Origin: Planctomycetota bacterium
Lineage (GTDB): Bacteria; Planctomycetota; UBA1135; JAKEFM01
Direction of reading: 5' to 3'
Length of the DNA stretch: 33,858 bases
Assembly: GCA_022616055.1 (NCBI GenBank)
Contig: JAKEFM010000147.1
Location: forward strand, 1 to 33,858
The notes below the pieces were generated by a model. That model was not told the origin of the DNA, did no database searches, and saw nothing but the letters and a program-made list of their open reading frames with translations. Positions within the stretch are counted from its first letter, which is position 1, and each line of letters begins with the position of its first letter. The position numbers and the translations under genes are program-made. Shown here in pieces: positions 8,858 to 15,001 of this stretch.

Positions 8858-9466
8858 ATGCGCTGGAAGCGACCCCTCACCGCCGCCGCCGTCCTCGCCG
8901 CGACGTGCGTCACGTTCGGCGCCGGCTACGCCGTCTCCTCCCTCCAGGATCCGGGGAAGAAGGCCCCGCAGGGGGAGGACTTGATGGAGGCCCCCAAGCC
9001 CGGCCCCGAGCACGCGGTGCTCGCCAAGCAGGCGGGCAGCTGGGACGCCGAGATCGTGATGGCGGGCTCCCCGGAGATGCCCGGCGGAATGAAGTCCAAG
9101 GGCTCCGAGACCTGCCGGCTCCTCCAGGGCGGGCTCTGGCTCCTCAGCGATTTCCAGGGGGAGATGATGGGGATGCCCTTCCACGGGCACGGAATCTCCG
9201 GCTACGACCCGGAGAAGAAGAAGACCGTCGGCGCCTGGGTCGACTCGATGGGGACCCACCTCGGGACCTTCGAGGGGGACGCCGACCCGACGGGGAAGAA
9301 GCAGACCTCCATGATGATGGCCCCCGGCATGACCGGCGAGATGGTGAAGCACACCATGGTCCACACGTGGATCGACGACGACACCCGCACCTTCAAGATG
9401 AGCCTGCCCGGCCCCGACGGGAAGGACTTCGAGGCGATGACGATCACCTACAAGCGCCGGAAGTAG
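8858..9466 (+). CDS. DUF1579 family protein, exported
   Basis: 202 residues. A hydrophobic signal or anchor (about residues 8-24, LTAAAVLAATCVTFGAGYAV) is followed by a DUF1579 domain: AGSWDAEIVM, 'GGLWLLSDFQGEMMGMPFHG', GISGYDPEKKKTVGAWVDSMG and a VHTWIDDDTRTFKM strand. DUF1579 is a calycin-like beta-barrel family of unknown function, often secreted. An ATG also occurs at 8849, but the AAAGG motif sits directly against it, whereas it is 9 nt before 8858, so 8858 is preferred. The mature domain is Met-rich. No neighbour suggests a job. Confidence 0.8.
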   Translation: MRWKRPLTAAAVLAATCVTFGAGYAVSSLQDPGKKAPQGEDLMEAPKPGPEHAVLAKQAGSWDAEIVMAGSPEMPGGMKSKGSETCRLLQGGLWLLSDFQGEMMGMPFHGHGISGYDPEKKKTVGAWVDSMGTHLGTFEGDADPTGKKQTSMMMAPGMTGEMVKHTMVHTWIDDDTRTFKMSLPGPDGKDFEAMTITYKRRK

Positions 9467-9539
9467 GAGGGCGCCGCGCGAGGACGGGGGGGGCGAGAGC
9501 CTTCCCCGCGCTCATTTTCGGGGCCGGACGGGGGAGAGG

Positions 9540-9570
9540 TGGTGCCCGGGACAGGAGTTGAACCTGCATG
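9540..9570. repeat. 31-bp direct repeat, copy 1 (att-like)
   Basis: Identical to 10588-10618 and in the same orientation. It covers the tRNA-Leu T arm, acceptor 3' strand and CCA. With copy 2 it bounds a segment of about 1.0 kb. Confidence 0.85.
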
Positions 9571-9594
9571 CGATCGCGGGCACCACCCCTTGAA
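9540..9594 (-). pseudogene. 3' half of a tRNA-Leu (CAA-type anticodon loop)
   Basis: On the minus strand the segment reads anticodon loop TTCAAGG (9594-9588), 3' anticodon stem, long variable arm, T arm GGTTCAACTCC, acceptor CCCGGGC, discriminator A and CCA. The 5' half (acceptor, D arm, 5' anticodon stem) is missing: the bases before the loop do not pair with GGTGG. The variable arm is also imperfect. It aligns without gaps to the intact tRNA-Leu at 10588-10674, identical over the last 31 nt and roughly 75% after that. A break at the anticodon loop is typical of integrase attachment sites in tRNA genes. Confidence 0.75.
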
Positions 9595-9879
9595 ACGCGG
9601 CCCTGCTGCGCTCGCTGTCGCGCGTAGGGGCGCGTCCCCCAGGGGAGCCCGGGTCGGGACGCGCTTTGAGGCCCGGTCACCGGCTGTCCCGGTGCTCGCC
9701 TGGCCAGGTCCGCCCCTCGGTCGACCTCCTCCGCGGGGAGATCGAGCGGGTCGCCGAGTTCCGCTCCGTGCGGATGGCATCGCCTTGCGTGCCCACCGGG
9801 GACGGGGGAGGATCGGCTCCCGACGGGCGCAAGGAACGCAGATCCGTGTAGTTCGAGTTGTGCGGAACAGGCGAAGACG
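9595..9879. other. Gap with no recognisable gene
   Basis: Between the tRNA-Leu half and the orphan gene at 9880. Open frames here (for example 9666-9851) have no family signature and no ribosome binding site. No integrase fragment or repeat was recognised. Confidence 0.5.
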
Positions 9880-10383
9880 ATGGATCACAAGCGTTTTGTT
9901 CCTGTGTGGCTCAGCACCGACGAGCAGCTCGCGGCACTCTCGGCCGCGTATGGCAGTGCTTCCATCGCGGGGAAGCTACTCGGCAGATTCCAGTTCCCGC
10001 CCGGCACGGCCCATCTGCGCGGCCGGGTCATCCCCTGGATGCGGGCGCCCCTGGCGTTCACGGCGACGGGAGAGCTGGATCTGACCGCCGAAGTGCTGGC
10101 ATTCTCGCCTCGCGCGTACAGAGCGTTTGGCTGCCATGTCCGTGACGTGCGGGGCGACGTTCAGTTCACGCTCTCGCGCGCCGACGTGACGGCGGTGGAG
10201 CCCGCCGATATGCGGTCGCCCTTCATCCGCTTCTTCGATCTCCCGTTCACGCGCGTGCGAACGACGCGACAGGGCCTGCTCGGCAATCTGCTCTTCTGCG
10301 TGGGCGGCCTGTGGATGGGGCGGATCCGGGCGGGAAGCAGTGAATTGCGCACCGCCCTGGAGCGCTTCGCGGCCGCCCGGTGA
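9880..10383 (+). CDS. Orphan hypothetical protein inside the tRNA-Leu-flanked segment
   Basis: 167 residues; I do not recognise the family. The middle and end alternate strands and turns (AFTATGELDLTAEVLAFS, DVQFTLSRADVTAVEP, FFDLPFTRVRTTRQ) and finish with a helix, SELRTALERFAAAR. This layout resembles a bacterial PH/GRAM-like barrel with a C-terminal helix, but that is only a guess. No signal peptide is seen; one hydrophobic stretch (GLLGNLLFCVGGLWMG) may be a strand pair or a weak membrane segment. Codon use at the 5' end (TTT, GTT, GCT, TAT) is less GC-biased than in the neighbours, consistent with acquisition. Shine-Dalgarno is weak. Confidence 0.6.
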   Translation: MDHKRFVPVWLSTDEQLAALSAAYGSASIAGKLLGRFQFPPGTAHLRGRVIPWMRAPLAFTATGELDLTAEVLAFSPRAYRAFGCHVRDVRGDVQFTLSRADVTAVEPADMRSPFIRFFDLPFTRVRTTRQGLLGNLLFCVGGLWMGRIRAGSSELRTALERFAAAR

Positions 10384-10587
10384 CCCGCCGGCCCCGGGGC
10401 GCGCCCGTAACCCGATCAGCGGCGGCGGCGCGGGGCGCGACCTTCCTCCCCAGGGCCGACTCCGTTCCTCCCCTCCATCGAGCAGAGGACGCACGCAGGG
10501 ACTCGGCCGGACAGGAAGCCACTTTCCCAGCCTTGTCCGCCGCGGTGGACCGGCGGGCGAAAGCTCCGCCCGCGTCGGGGGTTGAAA

Positions 10588-10618
10588 TGGTGCCCGGGAC
10601 AGGAGTTGAACCTGCATG
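10588..10618. repeat. 31-bp direct repeat, copy 2 (att-like)
   Basis: Forms the 3' end of the intact tRNA-Leu gene and is identical to 9540-9570. Confidence 0.85.
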
Positions 10619-10674
10619 TCCTTGCGGACACCAGCCCCTCAAGCTGGCGCGTCTGCCAATTCCGCCACCCGGGC
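10588..10674 (-). tRNA. tRNA-Leu (anticodon GAG)
   Basis: 87 nt including an encoded CCA. The acceptor GCCCGGG (10674-10668) pairs with CCCGGGC. The D arm contains GGCGGAATTGGCAGACGC. The anticodon stem CCAGC/GCTGG encloses the loop TTGAGGG, giving anticodon GAG for CUC/CUU leucine codons. A long class II variable arm with a GTCC/GGAC stem and a normal T arm GGTTCAACTCC follow. All stems pair, so it is very likely functional. Confidence 0.95.
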
Positions 10675-10749
10675 GACGCTCCGTCGGGAGGCCGGCGTCG
10701 CGTCGGGCGCCGGCGAGGGAGGGGGGATGCTACCGGGGACCCCCGCCCC

Positions 10750-12816
10750 TTACCACCGCACGCGCACCCGTGCGCCCGCCTCGATCCGCCTCGGGTCGGT
10801 CGAGACGAGGAAGGAGACCGAGGGGATCCCCTCGAGCCACCGGATCCGGTCGAGGTACGTCGAGAGGAGCTTCGGCTCCTGGGTCGACTTCTCCCGGGCG
10901 GTGAGCGCCTCCATCTCCGCGTCGACGAGGCGCTCGACCTCGTCCTCGACCTCCTTCGGGAGGTTCTTCCCCACGAACTTCGGGTGGCGCTCCCGGAGGA
11001 TCCGCGCCTTCGCCTTCGGCCGCTCGACGTCGTAGTCGGGGAGGGAGCCCCCCTCGACCCAGCGCGGCGCGAGCTCGCGGAGGTTCTCCGCCCACAGGGG
11101 GCCGTTCGCGTAGACGAAGGCGTTGAGGGCGGCGCCGAGATCGCGCGTGGAGGCCTCGAACTCGGGGTCGTCGAGGAGCTTTCGCCCCGGTTCCCGTCCC
11201 ACCCACGCCTTGAGGATCTCGTCGAGGAACTTGGGGCTGTTCCCGACGAAGAGAATCTCTCCCGCCGTCAGGACGGCGATCTCCCCCGTGCCGGGGACCT
11301 GGGGGGAGTGGAACTCCCAGGCCTGGTGCCCGCCCTCCACGGGGATCGTGAAGGTCTCCTCGACCGCGAAGCGCGTGCGCTGGACGAGGAAGAAGTCGAG
11401 GATCTCCCGGGCCTTCTCGCGGTTGCGCATCCAGAAGACGAGCGTCCAGCAGGGGGCGGGGTAGCCGTCGTTCTTCGGATCCCCCCCCTCCCGGACCGAG
11501 CCGCCGCGGCGGGGGTAGTCGTTGCGGCGGAGGAGGAAGCCGGCGCGGTCCTTCACGACGCTCGCGAGCTCCTCGAGGAAGGCGGTCGCGTCCGCGAACT
11601 TGCCGGTCCCCTTGAACCGGTCGTGGACGAGGCGCTGCTGGTCGCGGTCGAGGGAGGCGAAGCCCGCCTTCAGGAGGTCTCCGACGCTCCCGCGCGCGAA
11701 GGCGAGGAGGAAGGTCTTGCGCGGCGCCATCGCCGCTAGGCCCGTCACGTCGCGCGCGAACTCCGCCTTCGGCATCGCGGCGTAGAGCTTCTTCGTGAGG
11801 GGCCCGAGGAGGTCGGAGTTGAGGTCGAGGCGCAGGTGGAGCTCGAGGCCTCCCCCCAGCCGGGCGACGCCGGAGGTCTCCCGCACGCTGGCCGCCGAGA
11901 AGAAGCTCGCGCCGAGCCTCTCCCCGAGCGATCCGGACGCCGGCGGCCACGCGAAGGGGCGGCCGAGCGCCCGGGAGAGGCCGGAGGCGTCGAGGAAGAA
12001 CTCGACCTCGTCCGCGTCGGGCGTCCCCGAGCGCCGGACCTCGATCCCGTCGTGGAACTTCGCGGACAGGCCGAGGGATCCCTCCCCCCGCTTCACGACG
12101 AGGTCGCGCGCCGCCCGCACGAAGGCGGGGTCGGTCGAGGCGACGAGGAGGTCGCGGTCGCGGGCGAGGTGGAGGTCGCGCCCCCCCGCGGCGCCGGCGA
12201 GGACGAGGGTGTTCCCCTCCCCGGTCCGCACGTCGAGCCCGGGGACGACCCGGTCGCGGATCCAGCCGTAGCGGAGCCCTGCCAGGGCGAGCTTCATCCT
12301 CCAGGAGACGCGCGCGTAGAAGGCGGCCGAGGCCTGGGCGAGGTCGGGCCCGCGGAAGGTGCCGGCGATCGCCACCTCGCGCCCGACGAGGTCCCGCATC
12401 GCGTCGAACTGCGGCACGCGGGCGAGGGCCCCCTCGAGGTTGGCGAGCCGGTCCCGGATCGCGTGGCGGCGCTCGAGGCCGCCGTACTCCTCCGACTCGA
12501 GGAAGGCCGGCCAGACGGGATTGCGCTCGAGGTCGCCGAAGCCGCGAGGCCGGGGGAAGCCCTCGAAGTCGCGCGCGAGGTCGGCTTTCCGGACGAAGAA
12601 GTCGACGGTGGCCGGCACGACGAACTCGATGCGGCCGAACGTCCCCTCGAACGGGTTGAAGAAGAATGTCGAGAAGGTGAAGTAGGCCGTGAACCCGAGG
12701 ACGCCGAGGACGAGGAGGAGGATCCTCCCCCGCCGGCGCCGGGGCCGATCGGAAGGAGCACCCCGGACGGGAACGCGCGAGGCGGAGGGAGAGATGGCGG
12801 GAGAAGGGCGCGGCAT
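10750..12816 (-). CDS. Large membrane-anchored protein of unknown function
   Basis: 688 residues. A basic, Pro/Ser/Arg-rich cytoplasmic start (1-30) is followed by one membrane helix (about 31-53, ILLLVLGVLGF ... STFFF) and then some 630 residues outside the membrane. That part alternates strands and helices and includes 'VGREVAIAGTFRG', 'DRDLLVASTDPAFVRAARDL', 'APRKTFLLAFARGSVGDLL', and TAGEILFVGNSPKFLDEIL. The self-similar pattern of a strand, 'ltasd/vgnsp', then a helix recalls the DUF3352-type proteins of planctomycetes and cyanobacteria, but I cannot confirm membership. No catalytic motif is recognisable. The ATG at 12816 has no Shine-Dalgarno. It is divergent from the aminotransferase gene with a 101-bp gap. 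Confidence 0.75.
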   Translation of the reverse strand: MPRPSPAISPSASRVPVRGAPSDRPRRRRGRILLLVLGVLGFTAYFTFSTFFFNPFEGTFGRIEFVVPATVDFFVRKADLARDFEGFPRPRGFGDLERNPVWPAFLESEEYGGLERRHAIRDRLANLEGALARVPQFDAMRDLVGREVAIAGTFRGPDLAQASAAFYARVSWRMKLALAGLRYGWIRDRVVPGLDVRTGEGNTLVLAGAAGGRDLHLARDRDLLVASTDPAFVRAARDLVVKRGEGSLGLSAKFHDGIEVRRSGTPDADEVEFFLDASGLSRALGRPFAWPPASGSLGERLGASFFSAASVRETSGVARLGGGLELHLRLDLNSDLLGPLTKKLYAAMPKAEFARDVTGLAAMAPRKTFLLAFARGSVGDLLKAGFASLDRDQQRLVHDRFKGTGKFADATAFLEELASVVKDRAGFLLRRNDYPRRGGSVREGGDPKNDGYPAPCWTLVFWMRNREKAREILDFFLVQRTRFAVEETFTIPVEGGHQAWEFHSPQVPGTGEIAVLTAGEILFVGNSPKFLDEILKAWVGREPGRKLLDDPEFEASTRDLGAALNAFVYANGPLWAENLRELAPRWVEGGSLPDYDVERPKAKARILRERHPKFVGKNLPKEVEDEVERLVDAEMEALTAREKSTQEPKLLSTYLDRIRWLEGIPSVSFLVSTDPRRIEAGARVRVRW

Positions 12817-12889
12817 TCTACGCCGCGACGTCCGACGGGCCTGCGCCCACTCCTCTTCCCTCCCCTCGGTCGGCGCGAGGGGCGCCCCC

Positions 12890-12895
12890 TATAAT
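12890..12895 (+). promoter_or_regulatory. Consensus -10 box upstream of the aminotransferase
   Basis: A perfect TATAAT stands out in GC-rich sequence, 22 nt before the TTG start at 12918. A start site near 12902 would leave a leader of about 15 nt without a Shine-Dalgarno. No good -35 box is seen 16-18 nt upstream. Confidence 0.5.
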
Positions 12896-12917
12896 CCTCC
12901 GGCGCCTCCCCCCCGCC

Positions 12918-14111
12918 TTGCCCCTCCGCATCGCCTCCCGCGCGGCGAACCTCGCCCCCTCGGTCACCCTCGAGATCGACGCCCTCGCCAAGTCCCTCGC
13001 CGCGCGCGGCGAGGACCTCGTCGCGTTCGGCGCGGGCGAGCCCGACTTCGACACCCCGACCCCGATCGCCGACGCGGCGGTCACGGCGATCCGGGGCGGA
13101 AAGACCCGCTACACGCTCGCCTCGGGGATCCCCGAGCTGCGGGCGGCGATCGCCGAGGACTTCCGCCGCCGCCACGGCGTCGCCTACACGCCCGACCAGA
13201 TCGTCGTCGGGAACGGCGCGAAGCACGCCATCCACGACGCCTTCCAGGTCCTGATCGATCCCGGCGACGAGGTCCTCCTCCCCTCCCCCTACTGGGTCTC
13301 CTACGCCGAGATGGTGCGCCTCTCGGGGGGCGTCCCCGTCGTCGTCCCCTCGGACGGCTCCTGCCGGCCCGCCCTCGAGCGCCTCGCCGCCGCCTGCACG
13401 CCCCGAACCCGGGGGATCGTGATCAACTCGCCGAACAACCCGAGCGGCGCGGTCTACACCCGAGCCGAGCTTTCCGGGATCCTCGAGATCGCGCGCGGCA
13501 AGGACCTCTGGATCCTCTCCGACGAGGTCTACGAGCGGATCACGCGCCCCGACATCCGCCACGTCTCCCCCGCCTCCCTCGGGGGGGACGCCCCCGAGCG
13601 CGTCATCATCGCCTCCTCGGTGTCGAAGACCTTCGCGATGACGGGCTGGCGGATCGGCTACCTCGCCGGGCCTTCACCCGTCGCGAAGGCGGCGGCGGTC
13701 CTCCAGAGCCAGACGACGAGCAATCCGAACACCCCGGCCCAGTGGGCCTCGGTCGCCGCGCTCCGCGGCGACTCGCGCCTCTTCCAGGGGATGATCGACG
13801 AGTACGACCGCCGCCGCCGCCGGATCGAGGAGGCGATCGCGACGACCCTCCGTCTCGAGTGCCCGCCCCTCCAGGGGACCTTCTTCGCCTTCCCGCGGGT
13901 CGAGCCCCTCTTCGGCCGGTCGTTCGAGGGGGAGGTCGTGAAGGACTCCGCGACCCTGGCCTCCCTCCTCCTCAAGAAGGCGAGGGTCGTCACGGTCCCC
14001 GGCTCCGCCTTCGGCGCGGAGGGGTACCTCCGGTTCTCCTACGCGACCTCCCTCGAGCGGATCGACGAGGGGATGCGGCGCATCAAGACCCTCCTGACCG
14101 CGCTGCGCTAG
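12918..14111 (+). CDS. Class I aminotransferase (aspartate aminotransferase type)
   Basis: 397 residues, full length for the AspC/AspB-like I-gamma group. The PLP enzyme exchanges amino groups between aspartate (or an aromatic amino acid) and 2-oxoglutarate in the cytoplasm. Motifs: GAGEPDFDTPTPI (38-50), TRYTLASGIPELRAAI (63-78), VGNGAKHAI, NSPNNPSGAVY with Asn174, LSDEVYERI with Asp202 and Tyr205, 'SSVSKTFAMTGWRIGYL' with Schiff-base Lys237 and Arg245, and the C-terminal RFSYATS arginine that binds the substrate carboxylate. The start is TTG at 12918, giving the usual N-terminus (RIASRAANLAPSVTLEIDAL); no Shine-Dalgarno is present, only a C-rich tract. The end lies 4 nt from the convergent hydrolase. 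Exact substrate preference is not certain. Confidence 0.92.
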   Translation: MPLRIASRAANLAPSVTLEIDALAKSLAARGEDLVAFGAGEPDFDTPTPIADAAVTAIRGGKTRYTLASGIPELRAAIAEDFRRRHGVAYTPDQIVVGNGAKHAIHDAFQVLIDPGDEVLLPSPYWVSYAEMVRLSGGVPVVVPSDGSCRPALERLAAACTPRTRGIVINSPNNPSGAVYTRAELSGILEIARGKDLWILSDEVYERITRPDIRHVSPASLGGDAPERVIIASSVSKTFAMTGWRIGYLAGPSPVAKAAAVLQSQTTSNPNTPAQWASVAALRGDSRLFQGMIDEYDRRRRRIEEAIATTLRLECPPLQGTFFAFPRVEPLFGRSFEGEVVKDSATLASLLLKKARVVTVPGSAFGAEGYLRFSYATSLERIDEGMRRIKTLLTALR

Positions 14112-14115
14112 CCCC

Positions 14116-14790
14116 TCACCTCGCCGGGCAGACCCGAGCGACGAACCGGTCGACCGCCTCCGTCCACTCCCGGCGGTAGACCAGAAAGAGGTCGTTGTGG
14201 CCGCAGTCCTCGAACTCGGCCCACTCCTTCTCCCCCGGGGCTACCTCGAAGAGGCGCCGCGTCTGCCCGAACGGCACGACCTCGTCCCTCCGCGCCGCGA
14301 GGAAGAGCTTCGGCGCGGCGACCTTCCCGATCTTGCCGAGGCTGTCGAACATCCGCGGCACGACCCAGCGCAGCGGCGGGAGCGGGATCACCTGGGTCGC
14401 CATCTCGGCGATCGAGAGAAACGGCGACTGGAGGATCATCCCCGCGCAGGGCCTCGTCGCCGCCAGGTCGATCGCGAGGGCGCACCCGAGCGATTCGCCG
14501 AGCAGGACCAGGCGATCGGGCGCGACGCCGGCCGATCCCGTGAGGTGCGCGTAGGCCGCCTCCGCGTCGAGGTAGAGCCCCGCCTCGCCCGGCTTTCCGG
14601 TGCTCCGGCCGTATCCCCGGTAGCCGAGGACGAACGCGTCGAGCCCGATCCCCGCCAGTGTCTCGAGGACGTCGAGCCGGTGCGTCAGGTTCCCGGCGTT
14701 GCCGTGGAAGAAGAGGACCGTCGCGCGCGGCTTCTCGAGCCGGAGGAACCAGGAGTCGAGCCGCTCCCCGTCGGTCGTGCCGAGCGTCAC
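14116..14790 (-). CDS. Alpha/beta hydrolase (ABHD13/BEM46-like), N-terminus unresolved
   Basis: The soluble domain has FFHGNAGNLTHRL (oxyanion loop), LGYRGYGRSTG, nucleophile elbow LLGESLGCALA, 'LQSPFLSIAEMA', catalytic Asp in ARRDEVVPF and His in CGHNDLF. It is a serine hydrolase of the BEM46/ABHD13 type. The only ordinary start in the frame is the GTG at 14790, but homologous-looking sequence continues upstream in frame to about 14946: a membrane anchor (AALPCLFLLAAATLFLDSF) and 'IFYPERSGDWDAPRR', matching the usual anchor plus (Y/F)xP motif of the family. No ATG, GTG or TTG occurs between 14790 and the TGA at 15109-15111. Either a non-standard start is used or the start was lost. Coordinates give the conservative frame. 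Confidence 0.8.
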   Translation of the reverse strand: MTLGTTDGERLDSWFLRLEKPRATVLFFHGNAGNLTHRLDVLETLAGIGLDAFVLGYRGYGRSTGKPGEAGLYLDAEAAYAHLTGSAGVAPDRLVLLGESLGCALAIDLAATRPCAGMILQSPFLSIAEMATQVIPLPPLRWVVPRMFDSLGKIGKVAAPKLFLAARRDEVVPFGQTRRLFEVAPGEKEWAEFEDCGHNDLFLVYRREWTEAVDRFVARVCPAR

Positions 14791-15001
14791 CTCCTCGATC
14801 CGGTGGCGCGAGCGTCGCGGGGCGTCCCAGTCGCCCGATCTCTCGGGATAGAAGATGAACGAGTCGAGGAACAGAGTCGCGGCCGCCAGAAGGAAGAGGC
14901 ACGGGAGCGCCGCGGCGAGCCCGGCGCTTCGTAGGAGCCGGAGCCACGGCGCGGTTCGTCCCCTGTCGGAGTCCGAGGGAGAGGTTCGGGGGGCGGGGAG
15001 T

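Noticed and set aside
9540..9594. Functional tRNA-Leu(CAA)
   Set aside because: The 5' half, D arm and 5' anticodon stem are missing and the variable arm does not pair well.
9666..9851. 61-codon frame in the island
   Set aside because: No ribosome binding site, no motif, and overlapping frames are equally open.
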